From contig NZ_CP152412.1 in NCBI RefSeq assembly GCF_038957035.1, positions 8,552,501 through 8,616,500 of the forward strand: a stretch of DNA of 64,000 nt, read 5' to 3'. Both the position numbers and the translations under genes were made by a program. Below the pieces are notes generated by a model, which saw only the letters and a list, made by a program, of their open reading frames with translations, searched no databases and was not told where the DNA came from. The stretch comes from Bradyrhizobium sp. B097. GTDB lineage: Bacteria > Pseudomonadota > Alphaproteobacteria > Rhizobiales > Xanthobacteraceae. The number at the start of each line of letters is the position of its first letter. Positions within the stretch are counted from its first letter, which is position 1. Shown here in pieces: positions 8,438 through 17,092 of this stretch.

Positions 8438-9463
8438 TCAGATCCCCGCCTCGTACTTCTTCAGCGTAGCCTGCAGATCGGCCTCGATCTTCTCCGCATC
8501 GCCGCCGGCCTTCTTCACGGCCTCGGCCCAGCTGTCGCGCAGCGGCTTGACCGCCTTCTTCCACTCGGCGAGCTGATCCGGGCTCAGCGGATAGACCTCA
8601 TGGCCTTGCAGCGCCTTCATCTTGGTGCGGCCATTGGCCTCGAACTCGGTCCAGGGGTCGGTGACCTTGGAGGCCCATTCCGGCGTGCAGTGGTCGTCGA
8701 TCACCTTTTTCTGGGCATCCGACATCGCATTATATTTGGCGAGGTTGATGTTGTAGGTGAACACCGTCGTGTAGAGCGGCACGTCCATGTGGTACTTCAC
8801 CACCTTGTCGATGCCGAACAGGAAGATCGATCCCCAGGGGAAGGTGATCTCGTCGGCGACGCCGCGCTCGATCGCATCGCGCGATTCCGGCGCGGAGGCC
8901 TGCACATTGGTGCCGCCGAACATCTTCACCATCTCGCCGATGGTGCTCTGCGCGGGGCGCACCTTCACGCCGCTAAGGTCGCTCGGCAGCACGATCTTCT
9001 TCTTGCCGTGCAGCGCGCCCGGATCGTGGATGAAGGCGAAGCAGAGCTTGGTGTCCTTCATCTCGGTCGGCGCGTATTTGTGGTACCACTCGTTGAGCGC
9101 CAGCGTGCCCTTCTTGCCGTCCGAGAACACGAACGGAAGCTGGCCCGCGGCCGCGATCGGGAACCGGCCGGGCTGATAGCCGGGATTGACATAGGTGACG
9201 TCGGCGATGCCGTCGCGCGCCATGTCGTAATGGTCGAACGCCTTGCCGAGCTGCTCGGACGGAAACACGGTGACCTTGATGGTGCCACCCGATGCCTTCT
9301 CGATATCGGCGGCCCAGGCCTGCGTCGCCGGCACCAGCGGATGCGCCGGCGGCACCCAGAGCGACACTTTGAGATTGACGGTCTTGTCCTGCGCCTGCGA
9401 AGGACCTGCGGCCGGCACGATGGCGGCGGCTGCCATCAGCAGCGCCAACAAACTCTTCCTCAT
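8438..9463 (-). CDS. TRAP transporter substrate-binding protein (DctP family)
   Basis: Periplasmic receptor of 341 residues with a signal peptide ending near PSQAQ. It shows the DctP pattern: an N-terminal LKVSLWVPPAHPL, the mid-protein LSGVKVRPAQSTIGEMVKMFGG with the arginine that usually binds the ligand carboxylate, and a helical C-terminus. A GGAGGAGAGG ribosome site lies before both GTG (9466) and ATG (9463); the ATG is preferred. It heads the TRAP operon. TRAP receptors of this type in Rhodopseudomonas palustris bind hydroxycinnamates. With pobA divergent and a feruloyl-CoA synthase-like ligase nearby, an aromatic-acid ligand is a fair inference. Confidence 0.92.
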   Translation of the reverse strand: MRKSLLALLMAAAAIVPAAGPSQAQDKTVNLKVSLWVPPAHPLVPATQAWAADIEKASGGTIKVTVFPSEQLGKAFDHYDMARDGIADVTYVNPGYQPGRFPIAAAGQLPFVFSDGKKGTLALNEWYHKYAPTEMKDTKLCFAFIHDPGALHGKKKIVLPSDLSGVKVRPAQSTIGEMVKMFGGTNVQASAPESRDAIERGVADEITFPWGSIFLFGIDKVVKYHMDVPLYTTVFTYNINLAKYNAMSDAQKKVIDDHCTPEWASKVTDPWTEFEANGRTKMKALQGHEVYPLSPDQLAEWKKAVKPLRDSWAEAVKKAGGDAEKIEADLQATLKKYEAGI

Positions 9464-9510
9464 CACCTCTCCTCCTCTCCAGGACGGGCTTCGTGCCCGG
9501 TCTCATTACT

Positions 9511-9520
9511 TAACATGTTA
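9511..9520. promoter_or_regulatory. Palindrome TAACATGTTA in the TRAP-pobA divergent region
   Basis: Perfect 10-bp palindrome about 50 bp upstream of the TRAP binding-protein start, in an AT-rich stretch. It is a candidate operator for the TRAP operon. No regulator gene is adjacent. Confidence 0.35.
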
Positions 9521-9638
9521 TCTAATTCGCACGGATATTCAAGACGAAATCCGCCAGCCGGGACGCCTCGTCGCACCCGGCCCTTCCGGCATCTTGCGCT
9601 GCGGCGAACGCAGGTCCCGCGCAAATCCGCCTTGCCAA

Positions 9639-10902
<1,264 letters not shown>

Positions 10903-10953
10903 GGCAGGTCGCTGTTTCCTTCGTCGAGCACCCTCGCCCATACACCCTCAGCC

Positions 10954-11055
10954 GTCATACCCCGCGCATGCGGGGTATCCAGTACGCTGCGGCTTCTCGA
11001 TTCATGCCGTACGGTCTCTGGAATACTGGATCGCCCGGTCAAGCCGGGCGATGAC
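10954..11055. repeat. Intergenic palindromic repeat, family A
   Basis: About 100 bp from GTCATACCCCGCGCATGCGG to GGGCGATGAC, with arms ATCCAGTACG and AATACTGGAT. Second of three family A copies. It occupies most of the gap between pobA and the PaaI-type thioesterase gene; the rest (11056-11174) shows nothing recognisable. Confidence 0.75.
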
Positions 11056-11174
11056 AGCGGGAGATGTGGCGACAGGCCGGAGCCACATTCAAACACCTGC
11101 GCAAATCCCGTTTAAAACTTTGTAGGCGGTGAAACCGCGGTCGACATCGCGTTCAATGGCGTCAACGCAACGCC

Positions 11175-11645
11175 ATGCACGAGATTCAGATGACCCCTGA
11201 TACGCAAGTCGCCCCCGACATTCCTCAAGACGTCCCCGAAGGCTTCGAGCCGCTGTTCCGCAAGAGCCCGCTCACCGAGCCCTGGGAGCCGCTTTATGCG
11301 AAGAAGACCGAGCGGTCCGTCATTATCGGCCTGCGGCTGGCGAGGCCGCACACCAACGGCCGCGGCCTGATCCATGGCGGGCTGATCGCGGCACTCTCCG
11401 ACAACGCGATGGGCTATAGTTGCGGCCAGGCGACCGGCTGGACCACCTCGTATGTGACGATCTCGCTCACGGTCGATTTCGTCGGCTCCGCCAATGTCGG
11501 GCAGTGGCTCGCGATCGAGAGCGATGTGATCAAGACCGGCAGCACGATCTGCTTCGCGCAGAGCCTGATCAAGGCCGACGGCGCGACGATCGCGCGCGCC
11601 AGCGGCACGTTCCGCGTGGTGCCGAAGAAGGCGCCCGTGAGCTGA
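11175..11645 (+). CDS. PaaI-family acyl-CoA thioesterase
   Basis: Hotdog-fold protein of 156 residues (151 if ATG 11190 is used). It has the PaaI-type motif GRGLIHGGLIAALSDNAMGYSC, in which HGG and the following aspartate/asparagine form the active site, then TSYVTISLTVDFVGSANVGQWL. Such enzymes hydrolyse phenylacetyl-CoA, medium-chain or other acyl-CoA esters. It is convergent with the LysR gene (17-bp gap) and stands apart from operons. The substrate cannot be told from sequence. Confidence 0.85.
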   Translation: MHEIQMTPDTQVAPDIPQDVPEGFEPLFRKSPLTEPWEPLYAKKTERSVIIGLRLARPHTNGRGLIHGGLIAALSDNAMGYSCGQATGWTTSYVTISLTVDFVGSANVGQWLAIESDVIKTGSTICFAQSLIKADGATIARASGTFRVVPKKAPVS

Positions 11646-11661
11646 TCGCTCTCGCGAGAAG

Positions 11662-12555
11662 CTAGCCGAAGTGCCAGTCGGTGATCTCGGTGATGAGATC
11701 GATGAAGGTCCGCACCTTGGCCGACAGCAGCCGGGATGTCGGGTAGACGACATGGATCGGCACCGGCGGCTGCTCGAATTCGGCGAGCACGATTCGGAGC
11801 CGCCGCGCCTTGAGCGATTCGGCGGCCTGGTAGGCCATCACCCGGGTCAGCCCGCCGTCCTGCTCGGCGTACTGGATGGCGGCATCCGAGCTGTTGCTGG
11901 TGAAGCGCGGCGTCGGCGTGATGCGAATCTCCTGCCCGTCCTCCATGAAGCGCCAATCCGGCGTCGCGGTCATCGCGCCGAACTGAATCGTGTCATGGGC
12001 GGTGAGGTCCGCCGGCCGCTTCGGCTCGCCGCGAAGCTTGAGATAGCCGGCCGAGGCCACCACGATGCGGCGCATCTGGCCGACATGCCGCGCCACCAGC
12101 GTCGAATCCGGCAGGTGTCCGAGCCTGACCGCGAGGTCGACGCCATCCTCGACCAGGTTGATCCGGCGATCCGACAGCCGCAGGTCGACGCCGACATCGG
12201 GATAGCGTTTGAGGTAGGCGGTCACGACCGGGCTGACATGGAGCCGCCCGAATCCGAACGGCGCCGAGATCACCAAGCGGCCTTCGGGGCGGGTGCGCTC
12301 GCTCTCGACCGCGTCCTCGGCCTCCTCGACGTCGGCAAGGATCCGCCGCGCCCGCTCGAGGTAGCGGGAGCCGGCGTCGGTCAGCGTCACCTGCCGCGTG
12401 GTCCGCTGCAGCAGCCGCGCGCCGAGCCGCTCCTCCAGCGCCGCGATCAGCCGCGTGATGGCGGACGGAGACAGGCCGAGCTTGCGGGCGGCGGGGGCAA
12501 ACCCCTCGAGGTCCGCCACCGCGACGAAGGCCTGCATGGCGTCGATCCGGTCCAT
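11662..12555 (-). CDS. LysR-family transcriptional regulator
   Basis: Protein of 297 residues with an N-terminal winged helix-turn-helix (MDRIDAMQAFVAVADLEGFAPAARKLGLSPSAITRLIAALEERLG region) and a C-terminal effector-binding domain ending in LITEITDWHFG. The ATG at 12555 gives the standard MDRIDAMQAF start; a longer frame adds an unlikely twelve residues. It is divergent from the flavin-binding protein gene at 12674 with a 118-bp shared upstream region containing TTGCATAATCGGCAA, a possible LysR box. That neighbour is its most likely target. Confidence 0.9.
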   Translation of the reverse strand: MDRIDAMQAFVAVADLEGFAPAARKLGLSPSAITRLIAALEERLGARLLQRTTRQVTLTDAGSRYLERARRILADVEEAEDAVESERTRPEGRLVISAPFGFGRLHVSPVVTAYLKRYPDVGVDLRLSDRRINLVEDGVDLAVRLGHLPDSTLVARHVGQMRRIVVASAGYLKLRGEPKRPADLTAHDTIQFGAMTATPDWRFMEDGQEIRITPTPRFTSNSSDAAIQYAEQDGGLTRVMAYQAAESLKARRLRIVLAEFEQPPVPIHVVYPTSRLLSAKVRTFIDLITEITDWHFG

Positions 12556-12673
12556 GGCACTATTGCATAATCGGCAACAGTGAAGTGTCAATGCACCAGA
12601 TTGCCTACGATCCGGAAATGCCCATGTTAGAGGCCGAGAACGGCCGCTTTGTCGCCCGCGGCGGGAGACTGAG

Positions 12674-13309
12674 ATGTCAGAGGTTCGCAGCTATTCGAGC
12701 GATGTCGGGTTCACCCCGGCGGTGAAAGAAATTCAGACCCGCAAGGGGTCGCGCGCGACCTATGCCGAGGTCGAGGCCCATGGCGGCTGGCAAACCGAGG
12801 TCGACGAGAACCTCGCCGCTTTCCTTGCCAACACCAACAGCTTCTATCTCGCCACCGCCTCGGCCGGCGGTCAGCCCTATATCCAGCACCGCGGCGGGCC
12901 GAAGGGCTTCATCAAGGTGCTCGACAAGCACACCATCGCGTTCGCCGATTACAGCGGCAACCGGCAGTTCATCACCCAGGGCAATCTCTCCGAGAACCCG
13001 AAGGCGTACATCTTCGTGATGAATTACGCGTACCGGCAGCGCGTGAAGATCTGGGGCGAGGCGCGGGTGGTTGAAGACGATCCGGCGCTGACCCGTTCGC
13101 TGATGCCGCAGGGCTATCGCGCGCGGCCCGAGCAGGTGATCCTGTTCAAGGTCGCGGCGTGGGACACCAACTGCCCGCAGCACATCCCGCAGAAGTTCGA
13201 CGCGGCCGATGTGGCTAGCGCGCTCGCCTCGCGCGACCAGCGCATCGCCGAGCTCGAGGCGGAGCTCGCCGCGTTGAAGGGCGAGCCCGCTCCTGTCCCA
13301 GCCGGTTAG
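12674..13309 (+). CDS. Pyridoxamine 5'-phosphate oxidase-family flavin-binding protein
   Basis: Protein of 211 residues with a PNPOx-like split barrel. Typical segments are NSFYLATASAGGQPYIQHRGGPKGF, FADYSGNRQFITQGNLSENPKAYIFVMNYAYRQRVKIWG, and a C-terminal coiled-coil-like tail RDQRIAELEAELAALKGE. It probably binds FMN and reduces or detoxifies a small molecule; the family is diverse and its substrates are mostly unknown. It is divergent from the LysR gene, and its stop overlaps the end of the convergent GST gene by 4 bp. Confidence 0.83.
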   Translation: MSEVRSYSSDVGFTPAVKEIQTRKGSRATYAEVEAHGGWQTEVDENLAAFLANTNSFYLATASAGGQPYIQHRGGPKGFIKVLDKHTIAFADYSGNRQFITQGNLSENPKAYIFVMNYAYRQRVKIWGEARVVEDDPALTRSLMPQGYRARPEQVILFKVAAWDTNCPQHIPQKFDAADVASALASRDQRIAELEAELAALKGEPAPVPAG

Positions 13310-14037
13310 GCCGCCTGCTGCTGCAACGGCGCCCAAGCGAACTCCGGATAATATTGCTGCATCATCCGGCCGACATAGGCGGTGAGATTGTCGAACTTCT
13401 CGGTGCGCTCGCGCAGCGGCGAATCGAAGAACGGCGTCAGGATTCCCGCCAGCGCGCCGAACGCGGTGGCGTCGGTGCCGCACGGCGCGTTGCCCATCAG
13501 GTAGGGCTTGTCGCCGAGCTGCACCGACAGCGCAAACAGCGAGCGCAGCGCGAGATCGACATCCTCGTCGGGGCCGTGGCGGCCAAGCCCGCTCAACAGA
13601 TAGTTCTCTGCGACGCGGAACTGGGCGTCCTCACGCAGCTTGTCGCGCAGGTGATCGGGCGCGCCGTCGAAGAAATGCGCGGGCCCTTTGGCGAAATTGG
13701 TGTCGTCGACCCACCGCGCGCCGACCAGTGCCCAGTAGACGTGATGCTCGATCATGCGCTCGAAGGCCCAGGCCTGCGCGCGCGCTTGCAGGCTCAGCGG
13801 CGCGTCGAAATCGAAACCGTATTTGCCCTCGATATGGGCGCGGATGAAGGTCGAATCGGCGATCGTTTCGCCGTCATCGGCGATGAAGGGCAATTGCCCC
13901 TTGGGCGAGGCCGGCGGCACCGCCTTCTCCTTGCGATAGTCGAGCCCGGCCATCTTGAGCTGGACCTCGGTTTTGGTCACGAAGGGGCTGATTTCCGGCA
14001 AGCCGAAGCCCGTGCCAAAGCCAAAAAGCGTAATCAT
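13306..14037 (-). CDS. Glutathione S-transferase family protein
   Basis: Protein of 243 residues. The N-terminal thioredoxin-like domain begins ITLFGFGTGFGLPEISPFVTKTEVQLKMAGLDY and contains KGQLPFIADDGETIADSTFI, the cis-proline and glutathione-binding region. The all-helical C-terminal domain includes an EHHVYWALVGARW segment typical of the metaxin/FAX-like branch. It probably conjugates or reduces a small electrophile with glutathione. A 24-bp palindrome (14085-14108) lies 48 bp upstream of its start and is repeated beside the WYL regulator gene at 14529, so that regulator probably controls it. A second GST-WYL pair is at 23.4-25.1 kb. Confidence 0.86.
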   Translation of the reverse strand: MITLFGFGTGFGLPEISPFVTKTEVQLKMAGLDYRKEKAVPPASPKGQLPFIADDGETIADSTFIRAHIEGKYGFDFDAPLSLQARAQAWAFERMIEHHVYWALVGARWVDDTNFAKGPAHFFDGAPDHLRDKLREDAQFRVAENYLLSGLGRHGPDEDVDLALRSLFALSVQLGDKPYLMGNAPCGTDATAFGALAGILTPFFDSPLRERTEKFDNLTAYVGRMMQQYYPEFAWAPLQQQAA

Positions 14038-14084
14038 ATGAAGCTCCCGATCGCCTGTGGTCGTGAATTGAAGCTAGCCGCCCC

Positions 14085-14108
14085 CTGCTGCCAGCATGGT
14101 GTCAGCAG
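14085..14108. promoter_or_regulatory. Palindromic operator 1 of the WYL1-GST module
   Basis: Arms CTGCTG..CAGCAG surround a CA-x-CATG-x-TG centre, giving an imperfect 24-bp palindrome with the pattern CTGCTGxCAxCATGxTGxCAGCAG (broken at the four x positions). The same pattern is at 14382-14405. This copy is upstream of the GST gene and overlaps the end of the small open frame at 14102. Confidence 0.65.
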
Positions 14109-14335
14109 TAGTGGCATTCACTGTCGAGCGGGCCGACGGGCGCGAGGCGGCGAACCGCCTCGCGAACGCACTTGACCAGCCGTGCCCGCCCGTAGGACCA
14201 GGCTGCGCTGATGGACTGAGCGACCAGCGCGACCAGGGCCCAGCGCAGGTCACCGGAGGTGGAGTAGACCGTGACCAATTGTTCCAGCGCGAAGCTCTGC
14301 GCCTGCCGGAAACCGAGTTCATCAAGATTCGTCAT
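14102..14335 (-). CDS. Small uncharacterised protein between two operator palindromes
   Basis: Short frame of 77 residues (MTNLDELGFRQAQSFALEQL...SECHYC). ATG 14335 has an AGGGAA ribosome site at a suitable distance, and a TATATC sequence in a -10-like position lies just upstream, below the palindrome at 14382-14405. The middle (WALVALVAQSISAAWSYGRAR) is moderately hydrophobic and the C-terminus basic; there is no clear signal peptide and I recognise no family. It is flanked by two copies of the same operator, which supports expression, but a chance frame cannot be excluded. Confidence 0.45.
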   Translation of the reverse strand: MTNLDELGFRQAQSFALEQLVTVYSTSGDLRWALVALVAQSISAAWSYGRARLVKCVREAVRRLAPVGPLDSECHYC

Positions 14336-14381
14336 GGACAAATTCCCTTCACTTGAGGTGTTGTCCTGATATAGCCCCCAC

Positions 14382-14405
14382 CTGCTGCCAACATGCTGTC
14401 AGCAG
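14382..14405. promoter_or_regulatory. Palindromic operator 2 of the WYL1-GST module
   Basis: Second copy of the CTGCTG..CAGCAG palindrome with the same CATG centre as at 14085-14108. It lies between the divergent small gene (start 14335) and the WYL regulator gene (start 14529), so it could act on both and allow autoregulation. Confidence 0.65.
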
Positions 14406-14436
14406 CAGTGACAGGGGGCGCGAAAAGCCGACCCGC

Positions 14437-14528
14437 CGAGACACTGCGAGACCCGTCAAGACACTCGTCAAGACAGCTGCCAAAACACTGCCAAGACACC
14501 CGCCAAGAGAGCGACCAAGAGAATTGCC
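14437..14528. repeat. Degenerate 11-12-nt tandem repeat in the leader of the WYL1 gene
   Basis: A run of decaying units based on GTCAAGACACTC, GCCAAAACACT, GCCAAGACACCC and GCCAAGAGAGC lies directly before the WYL regulator ATG. The unit is about 11-12 nt and is repeated six to eight times with substitutions. No function is visible. Confidence 0.5.
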
Positions 14529-15227
14529 ATGAGACGCGCCGACCGGCTGTTTCAGATCATCCAGGTGCTCCGCCGCACCCGTAAGCCTTTGACCGCGGAT
14601 GCGATCGCAGCCGAACTCGAGACATCGAAGCGGACCATCTATCGCGACATCGCCAGCCTGATCGAGCAGCGGGTGCCGATCCGCGGCGAGGCCGGCATGG
14701 GCTATATCCTGGAGAAGGGCTTTGACCTGCCGCCCTTGATGCTGACACCCGACGAAATCGAGGCCTGCGTGCTCGGCGCGCAATGGGTGGTCGGTCATGC
14801 CGATCCGGCATTGGCGCGCGCGGCCGAGGACCTGATGGCCAAGATCGCCGAGACCGTGCCCGACCGGCTGCGGCCGTTCGTGCTGGAGCCGGCGAGCCGC
14901 GCCCGCTCGGCCTGGAACCGGGAGCCGGACCGTATCGACATGGTCAGGACCCGCAGCCAGATCCACGAAGGCAAGAAGATCACGCTCAACTATCGCGACG
15001 AGCATGGCCGCGATAGCGAGCGCACCATCTGGCCGATCGCGGTCGGCTATCACGAGGCGGTACGGCTGCTCGCCGCCTGGTGCGAGCTGCGCAAGGATTT
15101 CCGCAGCTTCCGCACCGACCGCGTGGTCACCGCGATCTATCATGACGAGAAATATCCGGAACGGCGCGACCTGCTCAGGGCGCGCTGGCGGCGCAGCCTG
15201 GTGTGGGAAGCACCGAGGGACACCTGA
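14529..15227 (+). CDS. WYL-domain (YafY-type) transcriptional regulator, WYL1
   Basis: Protein of 232 residues. The N-terminal winged helix (RADRLFQIIQVLRRTRKPLTADAIAAELETSKRTIYRDIASLI region) binds DNA. The C-terminal WYL domain includes RTIWPIAVGYHEAVRLLAAWCELRKDFRSFRTDRV. WYL proteins sense small ligands or nucleic acids and usually repress neighbouring genes. Palindromes at 14085 and 14382 flank the adjacent small gene and precede the GST gene, giving a plausible regulon of WYL1, the 77-residue protein and the GST. Its TGA overlaps the next gene's ATG by one base. Confidence 0.88.
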   Translation: MRRADRLFQIIQVLRRTRKPLTADAIAAELETSKRTIYRDIASLIEQRVPIRGEAGMGYILEKGFDLPPLMLTPDEIEACVLGAQWVVGHADPALARAAEDLMAKIAETVPDRLRPFVLEPASRARSAWNREPDRIDMVRTRSQIHEGKKITLNYRDEHGRDSERTIWPIAVGYHEAVRLLAAWCELRKDFRSFRTDRVVTAIYHDEKYPERRDLLRARWRRSLVWEAPRDT

Positions 15228-15562
15228 TGACCGGCAACGCGATCGACGCGGCGGACGCGAGCCCCTGCCAGTCCTGCGGCGCCTGCTGCAGCTATTCGGA
15301 GAACTGGCCGCGCTTCACCGTGGAGGACGACGCGCAGCTCGATCTGATCCCGCCGCAATTCGTCAACGCGCGGCAATCAGGGATGCGCTGCGAGGGCGAC
15401 CGCTGCTCGGCGCTGTCAGGCCGGGTGGGCGAAGCAACGCGCTGCGAGGTCTATGCGGTGCGGCCAGAGGTGTGCCGAACCTGTCTGCCGGGCGACGCGG
15501 AATGCGCGATGGCGCGGCGCCGGCACGGGCTGCCGCTCATCCCGAGCACGCAGCCGGATTGA
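15227..15562 (+). CDS. YkgJ-family cysteine-cluster protein
   Basis: Protein of 111 residues with the CQSCGACCSYSE cysteine cluster near the N-terminus and further cysteines (CEGDRCSAL, CEVYAVRPEVCRTCLPGDAEC), the layout of the zinc- or iron-chelating YkgJ family. A cytoplasmic metal-binding role is expected; the exact function is unknown. ATG 15227 shares its A with the TGA stop of the WYL1 gene, so the two are translationally coupled. Confidence 0.82.
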   Translation: MTGNAIDAADASPCQSCGACCSYSENWPRFTVEDDAQLDLIPPQFVNARQSGMRCEGDRCSALSGRVGEATRCEVYAVRPEVCRTCLPGDAECAMARRRHGLPLIPSTQPD

Positions 15563-15581
15563 GCACGGCTCTTTTATTTGC

Positions 15582-15656
15582 GCATGATCTCCGCGCAAAC
15601 GCGTTCCGCGTTTGTCGCGAGGGAAAACCGGTTTCCACTTTTCCGGATCATGCTTA
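15582..15656. repeat. Palindromic repeat, family H
   Basis: Arms GCATGATC and GATCATGC enclose a GGAAAACCGGTTTCCACTTT core and an extra inner hairpin (GCAAACGCG..CGCGTTTGT). It lies in the short gap between convergent genes, where it could also act as a bidirectional terminator. Confidence 0.72.
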
Positions 15657-16061
15657 AGCCGTCACAGTCACCGTCTCGCTGACGTCCTCGTCGTCGAGCT
15701 CGTCGTCGACAACAGGCGCGAAGCTCGACAGCGGCTTGGTCGACAGCGTGATCGGCTTACGGCCGCCATGCGACACGGTCGCAGCACGGGCCGGCTCACG
15801 CGACAATGCGTACAGCGTCGATCCGACGCGGCCGCCGGAATTGACCAGCTCCCATTCGCTGCAGCTCGACGCAATCGCGAGTGCGAGTGCATGCAGATGG
15901 CTGCGGCGATAGCAGAACAGCGCGAGCATCGCCCTGACGTCGGGCGCGACATTGGCAACCAGCAGCGTAAGCCCGTTCGGATTGGCGCGGTACATCTGGC
16001 CGAGCAGGTCGTCCGCAACTGGGCAGGCATCGTTCTCGAACGCGTCGCGGCTTGAAAACAT
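15654..16061 (-). CDS. Uncharacterised protein with acidic C-terminal tail
   Basis: Protein of 135 residues using ATG 16061, chosen for a GAGGGGG ribosome site eight bases upstream (ATG 16097 would extend it by twelve residues). No signal peptide or membrane helix. The core has GLTLLVANVAPDVRAMLALFCYRRSHLHALALAIASSCSE, and the C-terminus ends in an acidic stretch VVDDELDDEDVSETVTVTA. I recognise no domain. Codon use matches the neighbours, so it is probably real. Confidence 0.62.
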   Translation of the reverse strand: MFSSRDAFENDACPVADDLLGQMYRANPNGLTLLVANVAPDVRAMLALFCYRRSHLHALALAIASSCSEWELVNSGGRVGSTLYALSREPARAATVSHGGRKPITLSTKPLSSFAPVVDDELDDEDVSETVTVTA

Positions 16062-16180
16062 TTGCAAATCCCCCTCGATCGGGAAGATGCCGCGCAATCC
16101 TCTAACGAAAGGTTAACCACGGCCTCCGGTCGCCTCCGGGGCCCCTTGCCCGTTGCACGCGAATCACATCCGCCCGCCGC

Positions 16181-16285
16181 TGGAGCGTTTCCAAGCGAAG
16201 CGGATGCCGGTCGCGTGAGGAGAGCGCGTCAAAACAAGAATCCAGAGCTCTGTTCCGATTCCATCGGAATGGAAGCGGCTCTGGC
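16181..16285. repeat. Intergenic repeat-like segment, family K
   Basis: Non-coding stretch from GGAGCGTTTCCAAGCGAAGC to GAATGGAAGCGGCTCTGG with internal dyads (CCGATTCCATCGGAATGG). It resembles a dispersed Bradyrhizobium-type intergenic element, but no second copy is in the window, so the family is tentative. Confidence 0.4.
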
Positions 16286-16331
16286 GGCCCGATCATGTTC
16301 TGAAATGTAGGAAGCGGCGTCCGCGCGCCGC

Positions 16332-16724
16332 TTAGTTCGCGGCCATGTAGATCGACAGCGCGAATCCGGTGAGGTGGTGCAGCGCCTGGTCGACCCCGAT
16401 CAGGGTCCAGAACCAGGGATGGCCGGACTCCAGCGTCACGCCGAAATGCGAGGCGCAGATGCCCTTGCAGCGATCGACGATGATGTGGATCACGAAGTCG
16501 ACGAAGGCGACGTACCAGAAGCGCGGCGCCACCACCAAGATCAGCGCCAGCGCGACCGCGAGATGGACCAGGCAATGCGCGAGCAGCGGCATGGCCCAGC
16601 CGGTCTTCTGATCCTTGCCGATCGCCATCCAGGCGTTCTGCAGCATGAAGTCAGCGATGATGTGCTTTGCGGTGAGAAGCAACATCCATCCCACCAGGGC
16701 ACCAACCGACACCGACGATGACAT
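16332..16724 (-). CDS. DUF3307-family membrane protein
   Basis: Integral membrane protein of 130 residues with about four hydrophobic segments. HIIADFMLQNAWMAIGK and PLLAHCLVHLAVALALILVV resemble DUF3307 proteins, followed by FVDFVIHIIVDRCKG and a C-terminal LIGVDQALHHLTGFALSIY containing conserved-looking Asp and His residues. The family function is unknown. The start is uncertain: ATG 16724 has no clear ribosome site, and TTG 16739 is also open. It stands alone. Confidence 0.75.
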   Translation of the reverse strand: MSSSVSVGALVGWMLLLTAKHIIADFMLQNAWMAIGKDQKTGWAMPLLAHCLVHLAVALALILVVAPRFWYVAFVDFVIHIIVDRCKGICASHFGVTLESGHPWFWTLIGVDQALHHLTGFALSIYMAAN

Positions 16725-17092
16725 GGAAGGAAACAACAAGCTGACGCCCTTTTACTTCGATGAATGTGATTGCAAGAAATCCGGGTCAGGCCGTCAGCAC
16801 AATTCCGCAAAGCGGAGCTTGTGTCATTTATGACATCTCCGGCGGCGGAATGCACCTGCGGTCCCCCGAAAATCACATCTGGGTTCTGGCGTCGATAGTG
16901 GCGATGGTCATGTGGCATCGCGGCGCAGACGAACCGGGATTAAGGTTACGGCGGGTGGCCGGTTTGCATTCCCGCCGGGGAGGTATATCGTCGGCGGCAC
17001 AGGAAATTTTCTTTCTTTTATAGTCATTTACGGATTTGCCGGGCAGCGCCGCGCCGTTGCGGCAACGGGCCGTCCCGGACGGGTGATCAGCC
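16725..17092. other. Gene-free divergent region between DUF3307 and TAXI genes
   Basis: 368 bp without a convincing gene. The only clear structure is TGTCAT-TT-ATGACA at 16822-16835, a perfect 6+6 inverted repeat that could be an operator for either flanking gene. An AT-rich patch (TTTTCTTTCTTTTATAG, near 17006-17022) may hold the TAXI promoter. Confidence 0.5.

Noticed and set aside
14393..14584. Plus-strand 63-codon frame overlapping the WYL1 start
   Set aside because: It translates the operator and the degenerate tandem repeat and then overlaps the regulator in another frame; no ribosome site or domain.
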